From assembly GCA_012518815.1 (NCBI GenBank), contig JAAYRK010000094.1, positions 1 through 48,513 on the forward strand: a stretch of 48,513 nucleotides of DNA. Direction: 5' to 3'. This DNA comes from Candidatus Epulonipiscium sp. GTDB lineage: Bacteria > Bacillota > Clostridia > Lachnospirales > Defluviitaleaceae. Position numbers and translations under genes: made by a program. Under the pieces are notes generated by a model, which did not search any database, was not told where the DNA came from, and saw only the letters and a program-made list of their open reading frames with translations. Of this stretch, positions 8,827-18,139 are shown piece by piece (the first letter of the stretch is position 1; each line of letters begins with the position of its first letter).

Positions 8827-9792
8827 ATGAATGAAGGGTATAACAACAATGAATTAATAGCAAATGATAACGGAAACAGTATTAATATACCAGATAACGG
8901 TTCGTCACCAGATTCTAATGCTAATCTTAGTGAAGAATTTTTTCCTAACAAGCCTAGGAAAAATAAAAATGCCATTCTTATCGTAATAATAGCTTTATTA
9001 TTATTAAGCAACTTTAATTTTACAGGCTTTTTTTCTTTTATTACAAACAAAACTATATATTTAGAAGAAAATATTAATGATTGCAGCAGCTTGTCTTTGA
9101 AAGCCAGTAATGGTTCTATTAAAGTAAAGGGTTATGATGGTGATAATATCAAGCTTAATATTAGTTATAAGGGCAGACTTTTTTTGAAAAAAAATGATAT
9201 AGAATTTAAATTTAAAAAAGATGGAGAAGTTGCTAGCTTAGATTATGAAAAAAGCAAGATATCTGGTTTATCCTTAGAAGCAGAGATTCCCTATGATAAG
9301 TTATCATCAATCAGTTTGTCTTCTAGTAATGGAAGAATAGAATTAGAGGATTTAAATATTTTAGAAACAATAATTGAAACTTCTAATGCTAGTGTATATA
9401 TTGACCAGTGGACTGGAGAAAATTTATTCGTTGAAACTTCTAATGGAAAAGTAGAATTAACAGATTTCCTAGGAGATAAAGTAGAAGTAAAAACTTCTAA
9501 TGGAGCTATAAATTCTAAAATAAAAGATTTTAAAGAAAACAAAGAATATGATTATATATTTAAAACTTCTAATGGCAGCATACAAATAGATTTGCCAAAA
9601 ACTAATAAAGTTGGCTATAAAATTAATGGGAAGACAAGTAATTCAGCCATAAATTATGACTTAGAGAATTTTATTACAGAGAATAATTCGAATAGCAAGG
9701 AATTAATAGGTAAGACTAGTAATTATGAAGATTATAATACAAAAGTCAATATTGAAGTGAAAACTAGCAATGCTTCTATTATAATTGATTAA
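8827..9792 (+). CDS. DUF4097-type beta-repeat protein with TSNG repeats
   Basis: A 321-residue protein with an Asn-rich N-terminus, one membrane segment (about residues 50-70) and an outside region built from about nine repeats centred on (T/S)SN(G/A): KASNGSIKV, SSSNGRIEL, TSNASVYI, TSNGKVEL, TSNGAINS, TSNGSIQI, TSNSAINY, TSNYEDYN and TSNASIII. The repeat pattern fits the DUF4097 (putative adhesin) family, expected to form a right-handed beta helix. The ATG at 8827 follows gaggagg at the right distance; the longer frame starting at 8800 lacks one. The stop codon overlaps a strong terminator shared with aroC. Its function is not established; an envelope-stress or surface role is the usual guess. 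Confidence 0.85.
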   Translation: MNEGYNNNELIANDNGNSINIPDNGSSPDSNANLSEEFFPNKPRKNKNAILIVIIALLLLSNFNFTGFFSFITNKTIYLEENINDCSSLSLKASNGSIKVKGYDGDNIKLNISYKGRLFLKKNDIEFKFKKDGEVASLDYEKSKISGLSLEAEIPYDKLSSISLSSSNGRIELEDLNILETIIETSNASVYIDQWTGENLFVETSNGKVELTDFLGDKVEVKTSNGAINSKIKDFKENKEYDYIFKTSNGSIQIDLPKTNKVGYKINGKTSNSAINYDLENFITENNSNSKELIGKTSNYEDYNTKVNIEVKTSNASIIID

Positions 9793-9823
9793 ATTAACCT
9801 GTAGAATACTCTACAGGTTAATT
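9792..9823. terminator. Bidirectional terminator between the DUF4097 gene and aroC
   Basis: Perfect 14-base arms (AATTAACCTGTAGA and its complement) surround a four-base loop. The arm begins at the last base of the DUF4097 stop codon and the other arm ends three bases from the aroC stop. Confidence 0.8.
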
Positions 9824-9825
9824 AA

Positions 9826-10926
9826 TTATTGAAGAGCTTTTTTAATTAAATCGATTCTTGAAAAAATTCTTTGGAATAAGTAATCTACTAATGTAAGTGC
9901 AGTCATAGCTTCAACTACAATGACTGCTCGAGGTACTATAATTGGATCGTGGCGGCCTTCAACTTGAATATCTACATTTTGTCCATTTTTGTTTATTGTT
10001 TGCTGCATTCTATGAATAGATGGTGTTGGTTTTATTGCAGTTCTAAATACAATAGGGAAGCCGTCACTTATGCCACCAGAAATTCCGCCAGCATGATTAG
10101 TGAGTTTAGTTATTTTTCCTTCTTCGTCATATCTAAAGAAATCATTATTTTCCCAGCCTGTTTTTTTGGCGGCTTCAAATCCAATGCCAAATTCTAGACC
10201 TTTTACTGCACCAATGGAGAAAATGCCTTTAGCAAGCATGGCATCTAATTTTTCAAAAACAGGCTCTCCAACTCCGCTAGGAAGTCCTGTTACAACACAT
10301 TCAATAATACCTCCAGAAGAATCTTCTTTTTCCATTTGCTTTTGAAGATAGTCCGCTGCAGCTTGAGCAGCATCCTTATCTGGCATAGCCAAGTAATTAT
10401 TAAGGATTTCTTTTTTGTCAAACTTGGATTTATCAATTTCAATAGGCCCAATACTTAAAGTATAGGCAGTTATATCTACATTAAATTCTTTTAGTATTTT
10501 TTTTGCAATTGCTCCAGCAGCAACTCTTGCAGTTGTTTCACGGCCTGAAGAACGGCCTCCTCCCCGATAATCCCTAAAGCCATATTTTTGGTCATAAGTA
10601 AAGTCGGCATGTCCAGGCCTGTATAATTTTGATATCTCTGAGTAGTCATAAGATCTTTGGTTTGTATTATAAACAATTAAAGAAATTGGAGTTCCTGTTG
10701 TTTTACCTTCAAATACACCAGATAAAATTTCTACTTCATCTTTTTCTTTCCTTGGGGAAGAAAAAGGAGATTTGCCTGGTCTGCGTCTATCTAAATCTTT
10801 TTGGATGTCTTCTTTGCTAATTTCAATGCCAGCAGGACAGCCGTCAATGACAACACCTAATGCACTGCCATGGGATTCTCCCCATGTAGATATTTGAAAA
10901 TGTTTACCGAAGATGGAACCAGCCAT
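9826..10926 (-). CDS. aroC: Chorismate synthase
   Basis: AroC makes chorismate from 5-enolpyruvylshikimate 3-phosphate using reduced FMN, the last step of the shikimate pathway. The 366-residue protein has the family signatures: GESHG near residue 18, RRPGKSPFSSPRKEKD near 48-63, RPGHADFTYDQKYGFRDYRG and GGRSSGRETTARVAAGA, GGISGGISDG, and the C-terminal GRHDPIIVPRAVIVVEAM. The ATG follows cgaaaggagaca on the reverse strand. It is transcribed alone, away from tgt, from a good promoter, and it lies between genes it has no pathway link with. Confidence 0.97.
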   Translation of the reverse strand: MAGSIFGKHFQISTWGESHGSALGVVIDGCPAGIEISKEDIQKDLDRRRPGKSPFSSPRKEKDEVEILSGVFEGKTTGTPISLIVYNTNQRSYDYSEISKLYRPGHADFTYDQKYGFRDYRGGGRSSGRETTARVAAGAIAKKILKEFNVDITAYTLSIGPIEIDKSKFDKKEILNNYLAMPDKDAAQAAADYLQKQMEKEDSSGGIIECVVTGLPSGVGEPVFEKLDAMLAKGIFSIGAVKGLEFGIGFEAAKKTGWENNDFFRYDEEGKITKLTNHAGGISGGISDGFPIVFRTAIKPTPSIHRMQQTINKNGQNVDIQVEGRHDPIIVPRAVIVVEAMTALTLVDYLFQRIFSRIDLIKKALQ

Positions 10927-10957
10927 GAAATGTCTCCTTTCGTTGGGAATTTTTTAA

Positions 10958-10986
10958 ATTTTATCATTGATTTAGACCTTTGACAA
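10958..10986 (-). promoter_or_regulatory. SigA-type promoter of aroC
   Basis: On the reverse strand, TTGTCA (10986-10981) and TAAAAT (10963-10958) are 17 bases apart, ending about 32 bases before the aroC ATG. Confidence 0.7.
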
Positions 10987-11021
10987 GCTAATAAAAAATT
11001 TTATTCAATTATAATTTCCCC

Positions 11022-11050
11022 TTGAAAAAATATCACTTTCACTGTACACT
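11022..11050 (+). promoter_or_regulatory. SigA-type promoter of tgt
   Basis: TTGAAA and TACACT are 17 bases apart, about 65 bases before the tgt start. Confidence 0.55.
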
Positions 11051-11099
11051 GTTATATAGCTGTGTATTAGAGAGCTTAGCGTGTTAAACATCATTGTAA

Positions 11100-12251
<1,152 letters not shown>

Positions 12252-12253
12252 AA

Positions 12254-12736
12254 ATGAATCAATTTTTAATATTAGCAGATACAGCAGCTAGTGATGCAGC
12301 ATCTTTAGGAGTGACCAGTACATTAGTATATTTTGCTGTAGTTATACTTATAATGTGGTTCTTTATTATAAGACCTCAAAAAAAGAGAGAAAAAGAAATT
12401 ATAGATATGCAAAATAGTGTTAAGGTAGGAGATACTGTTTTAACAACAGGCGGTATATATGGAAAAGTAGTAGATACTGTTAATGATTTATGTATTGTTG
12501 AATTTGGTCTTAATAAGGGTGTTAGGGTACCTCTTCAAAAAAACTATATAGCAGCTATAAAAGAGCCTTATATGACTGCTAAAAAAGAAGAAACAGAAGA
12601 TAAGATAAAAGAAAGCAAAATAAAAGAAGATACAGATATAAAGGATAAAGTGAAAAAATTCAAAACAAAGAGAAACAAAGCAAAAAAAGATGAAAATGAA
12701 ATAAAAGACGAGATTAAAGATAATCAAGCAGAATAA
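12254..12736 (+). CDS. yajC: Preprotein translocase subunit YajC, with long charged tail
   Basis: YajC is the small single-pass accessory subunit that joins SecD and SecF at the SecYEG channel. The membrane segment is at about residues 20-40 and is followed directly by the signature FFIIRPQKKREKE and the conserved VKVGDTVLTTGGIYGKVV, in which a small cytoplasmic domain follows. At 160 residues it is longer than usual (about 90-110). The extra 60 residues are almost wholly Lys, Glu and Asp with a few hydrophobics, probably disordered or helical. A strong ribosome site (gaggagg) lies inside the tgt end. secD and secF lie 3.3 kb further on the same strand. Confidence 0.95.
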   Translation: MNQFLILADTAASDAASLGVTSTLVYFAVVILIMWFFIIRPQKKREKEIIDMQNSVKVGDTVLTTGGIYGKVVDTVNDLCIVEFGLNKGVRVPLQKNYIAAIKEPYMTAKKEETEDKIKESKIKEDTDIKDKVKKFKTKRNKAKKDENEIKDEIKDNQAE

Positions 12737-12746
12737 GATGCATAAT

Positions 12747-12776
12747 AAAAATCCAAGTGTATTCACTTGGATTTTT
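12747..12776. terminator. Bidirectional terminator between yajC and the PHP gene
   Basis: Perfect 13-base arms (AAAAATCCAAGTG and its complement) enclose the loop TATT. The T-rich arm ends run in both directions, and the last bases overlap the stop codon of the reverse-strand PHP gene. Confidence 0.85.
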
Positions 12777-13614
12777 AAATTCTTTTTTTCATTTCTTCTA
12801 GCAATTCATAAGGAACTTTAAGATTTCCTCTTCCTACTCCCATATCAATTTGTCTTTTGTTCTTTCCATGAAAATCACTGCCTCCAGTTATAAAAAGATT
12901 ATAACGGTTTGCCAATGAACGCATTTTATATTCTTCTTCTTTTGTAAAGAGAGAATAAATTGCTTCTAAGCCGTCCAGGCCTTCATCTTTTAACATATTA
13001 ATTAAATCTTTTAATTCTTTTTGGGTTAAATCATATAAGGTAGGATGAGCTAAAACAGCTAAGCCTTTGGCTTCATGAATAAAATTAATACATTCTTTTG
13101 GTGTATAAACTTCTCTTTGAACATAAGCATCTTTACCTGGAGATAGATACAATTTAAAAGCTTCGGTTACGCTATTGGCATATCCTTTTTCTTGTATAAC
13201 TTTTCCAAAGTGGGCTCTTGAAATTAAGTCTTTTCCAGCACTCTTTTTTAATTCTTCTATAGTAATATCAAAGCCTATGGAATTTAATTTTTCGAGCATT
13301 TTTTTATTTCTTCTTTTTCTTTCATTTTGTATCCATGCAAGGTTTTCTAAAAAGTGAGGATCTTTATAATCAATAAAAAAACCTAGGATATGAATTTCAC
13401 GATCCTTGTACCTTGCGGCCAATTCAATTCCGGGAACAACTTCAATGCCCTGTTTTAAACCTTCATCAACAGCTTCTTCTATACCATCAACCACATCATG
13501 GTCTGTTAAAGCAAAAGCAGCAAGATTTTTTTGCTTTGCATATAAAACTAGTTCCCTAGGAGACAATGTTCCGTCAGATGAGGCGGAATGAACATGGAGG
13601 TCGATATATTTCAT
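12775..13614 (-). CDS. PHP-domain phosphoesterase (YciV/TrpH-like)
   Basis: A 279-residue PHP-superfamily metal-dependent hydrolase. The metal ligands typical of the fold are present: HxH at His7/His9 (LHVHSASSD), Asp14, TDHD at 37-40, a Glu in PGIELA, HILGF, the LAHPTLYD region and a C-terminal GGSDFHG. Length and motif order match the YciV/TrpH group, whose studied members remove 5' phosphates from nucleoside bisphosphates or trim RNA 5' ends (RNase AM activity). The reverse-strand ribosome site gaaaggtgg is well placed. It stands alone, convergent with yajC, with its own promoter. The exact substrate cannot be read from the sequence. Confidence 0.88.
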   Translation of the reverse strand: MKYIDLHVHSASSDGTLSPRELVLYAKQKNLAAFALTDHDVVDGIEEAVDEGLKQGIEVVPGIELAARYKDREIHILGFFIDYKDPHFLENLAWIQNERKRRNKKMLEKLNSIGFDITIEELKKSAGKDLISRAHFGKVIQEKGYANSVTEAFKLYLSPGKDAYVQREVYTPKECINFIHEAKGLAVLAHPTLYDLTQKELKDLINMLKDEGLDGLEAIYSLFTKEEEYKMRSLANRYNLFITGGSDFHGKNKRQIDMGVGRGNLKVPYELLEEMKKRI

Positions 13615-13649
13615 CTAATAACCACCTTTCAAAAAACTATCTATATTTT

Positions 13650-13678
13650 ATCATAAATGATAATTATTAATCGTACAA
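13650..13678 (-). promoter_or_regulatory. SigA-type promoter of the PHP gene
   Basis: On the reverse strand, TTGTAC and TATGAT are 17 bases apart, 36 bases before the start codon. Confidence 0.6.
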
Positions 13679-13742
13679 TAGTACAAAGATAAATTATTGC
13701 TTATGGTATGATTATAGTTTCAAGAATGGAATGGAGGAAAAG

Positions 13743-14156
13743 ATGTCAAAAAATAATTATAAAGCGGTGCAAACGACGAAAAATGAAAGAGAGTTAAGGC
13801 TTACAGAAATCTTTAAAGCTAATCTAATAGCTTATATGATTACTGTTATTATCTTTATCGTTGCTGCTTTATTACTAACCTATACTCCCCTGCCTGAAAC
13901 TAGTATTTCACTTATTGCTATAGTTACAACAATAATTTCAACTTTTATAGCGGGATATGATACTGCAAAAGGAGCAAAATCCCGTGGATGGTTTTGGGGA
14001 ATGAATTCTGGTATAGTTTACGCAATTATATTGATTCTAATTGGGAGTGCAATTACAAAGAATTTAATGATAACAAGCAGGACTATTACTCTATTGCTTA
14101 TTTCTATAGGGAGCGGGGCACTTGGAGGCATGATTGGGATTAACACGAAAAAATAA
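13743..14156 (+). CDS. Four-pass membrane protein, TIGR04086-like
   Basis: A 137-residue protein with a charged N-terminus and four predicted membrane segments (about residues 25-48, 55-75, 85-105 and 110-130). The start is taken at 13743 because ggagg lies five bases before it; the earlier in-frame ATG at 13731 overlaps that ribosome site. The size, topology and position just upstream of a SCIFF peptide gene fit the family named TIGR04086 in Clostridia, recalled from memory. No function is known; the repeated linkage could mean a part in SCIFF export or in Sec function, but that is inference. Confidence 0.75.
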   Translation: MSKNNYKAVQTTKNERELRLTEIFKANLIAYMITVIIFIVAALLLTYTPLPETSISLIAIVTTIISTFIAGYDTAKGAKSRGWFWGMNSGIVYAIILILIGSAITKNLMITSRTITLLLISIGSGALGGMIGINTKK

Positions 14157-14164
14157 TTAAATTC

Positions 14165-14193
14165 TTTTCAAGGATAATAAAATATGTTATAAT
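14165..14193 (+). promoter_or_regulatory. Promoter of the SCIFF peptide gene
   Basis: TTTTCA and TATAAT are 17 bases apart, with an extended TGn before the -10 box. The SCIFF start codon is at 14269, which gives a leader of about 70 bases. Confidence 0.65.
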
Positions 14194-14268
14194 AGGTAAG
14201 CTAATAAGTTTAAACTTATAATACATAGTATTTTCCGGCTTATCTATAATTTAAAGGAGGCATATTTT

Positions 14269-14409
14269 ATGAAGCATGTAAAGACTTTAAATGCGGATAC
14301 ATTAAAGAAAAGCATGGCAAAAGGCGGCTGTGGAGAATGCCAAACATCTTGTCAATCTGCTTGTAAAACATCATGTACAGTGGCAAATCAATCTTGTGAA
14401 AATAATTAA
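14269..14409 (+). CDS. scfA: SCIFF ranthipeptide precursor (six-cysteine peptide)
   Basis: A 46-residue peptide with six cysteines at positions 21, 24, 28, 32, 36 and 43, each separated by short Ser/Thr/Ala/Gln-rich spacers, after a leader starting MKHVKTLNADTLKKSMAKGG. This is the SCIFF ('six Cys in forty-five') precursor found throughout Clostridia. The radical SAM enzyme encoded next installs thioether bridges from the cysteines to threonine residues. The ribosome site aaaggagg lies seven bases before the ATG. The reading frame is short and easily missed. A hairpin separates it from the maturase gene. The biological role of the mature peptide is not settled; a signalling role has been suggested. 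Confidence 0.96.
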   Translation: MKHVKTLNADTLKKSMAKGGCGECQTSCQSACKTSCTVANQSCENN

Positions 14410-14415
14410 TTTTTG

Positions 14416-14441
14416 GCAGTGGCATTATGCTACTGCTTTTT
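14416..14441 (+). terminator. Hairpin between scfA and scfB (terminator or attenuator)
   Basis: GCAGTGGCA pairs with TGCTACTGC (one G-U pair) around TTA and is followed by TTTTT. It lies seven bases after the scfA stop and 46 bases before scfB, so it likely ends most transcripts after the peptide gene while some read through. Confidence 0.8.
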
Positions 14442-14487
14442 CAATGAAATAATTTAATTGTATATTTTAATTATTGGAGTGAATAAA

Positions 14488-15843
14488 ATGATTCATAAGT
14501 ATTCCATGGATGGAGTTAATATTGTTTTAGATATATATAGCGGAGCAGTTCATGTTGTGGATGATATAGTATATGATTTAATTGATTACTATAAAGAAAA
14601 ATCAAAAGATGAACTAAAAGAGCTGTTTAAGGGAAAATACGAATTAGAACAAATAGATGAAGCAATTGAAGAAATCGAAACTCTAGAGAATGAAGGCTTA
14701 TTATTTACAGAGGATGTATATCTTGATTATTTATCTCAATTTAAAATGCGAGGGCCTGTAGTTAAGGCTTTATGTCTTCATATTGCCCATGATTGCAACT
14801 TAAAGTGCAAGTATTGTTTTGCAGGTGAGGGAGAGTATAGGGGTAGCCGTTCTTTAATGAGTAAGGAAGTAGGTATAAAAGCAATTGACTTTTTAATTGA
14901 AGCTTCTGGTAACCGCCGCAACTTAGAGATTGACTTTTTTGGTGGGGAACCTTTAATGAATTTTGATGTCGTAAAGGAAATAGTGGACTATGCAAGAAGC
15001 ATTGAAAAGGAAAAGAATAAGAATTTTCGCTTTACCATAACTACCAACGGACTCTTACTAGACGATGAAATTCAAGATTATATTAATAATAATATGCACA
15101 ATGTTGTATTAAGTATCGACGGTAGGAAAGAAATACATGATAAAATGAGATATACCAAAAACAATACGGGAAGTTATGATATTATTCTGCCTAAAATAAA
15201 GAAAATGGCTGAAAGCAGAAAGCATAAAAACTATTATGTAAGAGGAACTTTTACAAGAGAAAACCTTGATTTTGCTCAAGATGTTATTCATTTAGCAGAC
15301 TTAGGATTTAAACAAATATCTGTAGAACCTGTGGTAGCACCTAAGGAGACGTCATATGCTTTACAAGAAGAAGATCTACCAGTTTTATTTAAGCAATATG
15401 AAGATTTATCAAAAGAGTTAATAAAAAGGAAAGAAAAAGGACAAGATTTTAATTTCTTTCATTTTATGATAGATCTTTCTCAAGGACCTTGTGTTGCAAA
15501 AAGACTAGCAGGCTGTGGTTCTGGCTCTGAGTATCTGGCTGTTACTCCAGAAGGAGATTTATATCCTTGTCATCAATTTGTTGGTCTTGAAGAATTTAAA
15601 ATGGGGACAGTATTTGAAGGAATTAAAAATGAAGGTCTTCAAAAGCAATTTCAAGACTGTAATGTTTATGCTAAAGAAGAATGCCGCTCTTGTTGGGTAA
15701 AATTTTATTGCAGTGGTGGTTGTGCTGCTAATGCATATCAATTTCATAAAGATATACATATACCTTATAAAATTGGTTGTGAATTAGAGAAGAAAAGGGT
15801 TGAATGTGCCCTATATTTACAAGCTAAATTATCAGGTTTCTGA
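14488..15843 (+). CDS. scfB: SCIFF peptide maturase (radical SAM, SPASM domain)
   Basis: A 451-residue radical SAM enzyme that forms Cys-to-Thr thioether links in ScfA. An N-terminal peptide-recognition (PqqD-like) region spans about residues 1-85. The SAM-binding iron-sulfur motif CxxxCxxC is Cys103, Cys107 and Cys110 (HDCNLKCKYC), followed by the glycine-rich FFGGEPL. A C-terminal SPASM region supplies cysteines for two more clusters (GPCVAKRLAGCGSG, LYPCHQF, CNVYAKEECRSCWVKFYCSGGC, IGCELEKKRVEC). The ATG at 14488 follows ttggagtga; a TTG 30 bases upstream has no ribosome site. It is paired with scfA, as expected. Confidence 0.96.
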   Translation: MIHKYSMDGVNIVLDIYSGAVHVVDDIVYDLIDYYKEKSKDELKELFKGKYELEQIDEAIEEIETLENEGLLFTEDVYLDYLSQFKMRGPVVKALCLHIAHDCNLKCKYCFAGEGEYRGSRSLMSKEVGIKAIDFLIEASGNRRNLEIDFFGGEPLMNFDVVKEIVDYARSIEKEKNKNFRFTITTNGLLLDDEIQDYINNNMHNVVLSIDGRKEIHDKMRYTKNNTGSYDIILPKIKKMAESRKHKNYYVRGTFTRENLDFAQDVIHLADLGFKQISVEPVVAPKETSYALQEEDLPVLFKQYEDLSKELIKRKEKGQDFNFFHFMIDLSQGPCVAKRLAGCGSGSEYLAVTPEGDLYPCHQFVGLEEFKMGTVFEGIKNEGLQKQFQDCNVYAKEECRSCWVKFYCSGGCAANAYQFHKDIHIPYKIGCELEKKRVECALYLQAKLSGF

Positions 15844-15861
15844 TATTTTAATAATTATTTT

Positions 15862-15885
15862 TATATACAAAATATTTTGTATATA
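15862..15885. repeat. Perfect 24-base palindrome upstream of secD
   Basis: Each 12-base half reads TATATACAAAAT toward the centre, with no loop. It is 18 bases after the scfB stop and 45 bases before the secD -35 box. It could be an operator or a weak terminator; the lack of a following T tract on the plus strand argues against a simple terminator. Confidence 0.6.
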
Positions 15886-15929
15886 ATGTAAATAAATTGA
15901 TTTTAAATATAATAAAGTATGTAAAAATA

Positions 15930-15958
15930 TTGACCTTTTTTTAGATAAAGCATATAAT
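15930..15958 (+). promoter_or_regulatory. SigA-type promoter of secD-secF
   Basis: TTGACC and TATAAT are exactly 17 bases apart, 38 bases before the secD ATG. Confidence 0.8.
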
Positions 15959-15996
15959 TAACTTTGTGTATTTACTATGAAGGGAGATAAGAACAA

Positions 15997-17235
15997 ATGA
16001 AGGTTAAAAGCGGGTTGATATTGTTATTAGTGCTAGCTATTACCGGCTTTATGGTATTTACAGCCTTTAATGGAATTGGAGAAAATAATTTCTTAGGAGC
16101 TGAAAATATAAGATTAGGCTTGGATTTGGCAGGCGGTGTTAATATTGTTTATGAAGCTGATAAAGATAAGCCTACCAAAGAAGAAATGGCAGCAGCAAAA
16201 GAATTAATCCAAGGTAGATTAGACAGGGGTAATTATACAGAAGCTGAAGTTGCTATTGAAGGGGAAAAAAGACTTAGAGTAGATATACCAGGAGTTGAAG
16301 ACCCTGAAAAGGCAATTGAAGATATTGGTTCAACAGCATTTCTTCAATTTATTAGTCCTGAAGGAGAAATTGTTTTAACAGGAAATGAAGTAAAAGATGC
16401 TAGAAGAGACATTATTACTGATAATACAGGGCTTTCAAAAGCAGTTGTTGTATTAGAATTTAATGATAAAGGTAGAGATGCTTTTGCAGAAGCTACATCA
16501 AAATATATTAATCAAGTTATAATGATTGCATTAGATGAGACAATAATTAGTGCTCCTAGAGTAGAGAATGTTATTACTCAAGGAAGTGCATTTATTGACG
16601 GAAATTTTAGTATAGAGGAAGCAGATGAATTAGCTGCTAGAATAAAAGCTGGTGCACTCCCTTTTAAATTAAATGTTCTTCAAAGTAAAAGTGTTGGTGC
16701 AAAACTAGGTGCGGATGCACTTAACACCAGTTTGAAAGCTGGTTTAATAGGTATTATACTTGTTTTATTATTTATGTTAATTATTTATAGAGTATCTGGT
16801 TTGGCAGCAGATCTTGCATTATTATTCTATTGTGGTGTGGTAGTAATTGTTTTAAGTGCTATCGAAGCTACTTTAACTCTTCCAGGGGTAGCAGGTATTA
16901 TTCTTTCCGTAGGTATGGCAGTAGATGCAAACGTTATAATATTTGAGCGTATTAAAGAAGAACTAAATAGCGGAAAAACTCTTAGGGCATCTGTAGATGC
17001 TGGATTTAATAAGGCTTTTTCAGCTATTTTTGATGGAAATATTACTACATTAATTGCAGCAGCGATTTTATATTGGCTTGGAACAGGGCTTATTAAAAGT
17101 TTCGCACAAACTTTAGCAATAGGGATTGTTGTTTCAATGTTTACTGCTTTAGTTGTTACAAAGATAATTGTGAAACAGTTTGTAAACATTGGCCTAAAAA
17201 ATCCAAAACTTTACTGTGCAAATAAGGAGGCCTAA
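15997..17235 (+). CDS. secD: Protein translocase subunit SecD
   Basis: SecD works with SecF, using the proton gradient to pull exported proteins out of the Sec channel. The 412-residue protein has one N-terminal membrane segment, the signature RLGLDLAGGVNIVYEAD near residues 40-55, an extracytoplasmic P1-like region (shorter than in Gram-negatives), and five C-terminal membrane segments with VGMAVDANVIIFERIKEEL, which holds the proton-relay Asp. The ribosome site is aagggagataag. secF follows three bases after the stop. In Bacillus the two are fused as SecDF; here they are separate, as is common in Clostridia. Confidence 0.96.
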   Translation: MKVKSGLILLLVLAITGFMVFTAFNGIGENNFLGAENIRLGLDLAGGVNIVYEADKDKPTKEEMAAAKELIQGRLDRGNYTEAEVAIEGEKRLRVDIPGVEDPEKAIEDIGSTAFLQFISPEGEIVLTGNEVKDARRDIITDNTGLSKAVVVLEFNDKGRDAFAEATSKYINQVIMIALDETIISAPRVENVITQGSAFIDGNFSIEEADELAARIKAGALPFKLNVLQSKSVGAKLGADALNTSLKAGLIGIILVLLFMLIIYRVSGLAADLALLFYCGVVVIVLSAIEATLTLPGVAGIILSVGMAVDANVIIFERIKEELNSGKTLRASVDAGFNKAFSAIFDGNITTLIAAAILYWLGTGLIKSFAQTLAIGIVVSMFTALVVTKIIVKQFVNIGLKNPKLYCANKEA

Positions 17236-17238
17236 ATT

Positions 17239-18135
17239 ATGGATATTGTAGGAAGTAGAAAAGTAACTTTTGCTATTTCAATCATTATCATTTTAGCTGG
17301 AATTATAGCTATGCCTATTAATGCTTCAATGGGCAGGGGAATTTTAGATTTTGATGTTGAATTTATTGGCGGAACTGTAATGGAAATAAATATTGGACAA
17401 GAGTTTGATATTAATAATGATATAAAACCAATTGTTGTGGATATTACTGGAGATGATAGCCCTCAAATCACAAGAGTTGATAATCAGGCAGTAGCAATTA
17501 AAACAAAATCAATAGATACTAAAACAAAAAGAGAATTATTTAATGCTCTTAAGGAAAAGTATCAATTAGATGAAAGTAAAGATTTATTAAACTCTGAAGA
17601 TGTATCAGCTACTATTGGTACAGAGATGCAAGTTAAAGCACTACAAGCATTGTTTTTAGCATCTATTCTAATGCTTATTTATATTACCTTTAGGTTTAAA
17701 GATTGGAAGTTAGGTCTTAGTGCAGTAGTTCCTTTAATACATGATGTACTTGTTGTTATTGCGGTATATTCAATTTTACGAATCCCAGTTAACAATTCAT
17801 TTATAGCTGTTATATTAACAATTTTAGGTTATTCAATTAATAATACCATTGTAATATTTGATAGAATAAGAGAAAACAGAAAAAGTGTAAAAAAACGAGA
17901 TAAAGAAGAATTGGTTAACAAAAGCGTTAATCAGTCTATCACTCGTTCAATTAATACTACAGTAACTACATTACTTACAATTACAGTTTTATACTTTTTA
18001 GGAGTACCTTCTATTAAGGAATTTTCCCTACCTCTTATTATAGGATTAATAGCAGGAACGTATTCTTCAATCTTTATTGCAAGTCCTGTATGGTATATGT
18101 TAAATAGCAAATCTACAAAAACTGTTAAAAATTAA
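17239..18135 (+). CDS. secF: Protein translocase subunit SecF
   Basis: The 298-residue partner of SecD. It has an N-terminal membrane segment, the conserved DFDVEFIGGTVMEI near residues 36-49, a short outside domain, and five C-terminal membrane segments with LGYSINNTIVIFDRIRENR. The ribosome site aaggagg is in the last bases of secD, so translation is coupled. The convergent S1-domain gene ends just after the shared terminator. Confidence 0.96.
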   Translation: MDIVGSRKVTFAISIIIILAGIIAMPINASMGRGILDFDVEFIGGTVMEINIGQEFDINNDIKPIVVDITGDDSPQITRVDNQAVAIKTKSIDTKTKRELFNALKEKYQLDESKDLLNSEDVSATIGTEMQVKALQALFLASILMLIYITFRFKDWKLGLSAVVPLIHDVLVVIAVYSILRIPVNNSFIAVILTILGYSINNTIVIFDRIRENRKSVKKRDKEELVNKSVNQSITRSINTTVTTLLTITVLYFLGVPSIKEFSLPLIIGLIAGTYSSIFIASPVWYMLNSKSTKTVKN

Positions 18136-18139
18136 GTGT

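Noticed and set aside
8757-9050. Reverse-strand frame of 97 codons opposite the DUF4097 start
   Set aside because: It mirrors the membrane segment of the true gene, whose start has a strong ribosome site.
12488-12766. Reverse-strand reading frame opposite the YajC tail
   Set aside because: It is the mirror of the Lys/Glu-rich tail (Phe/Leu-rich), with no ribosome site.
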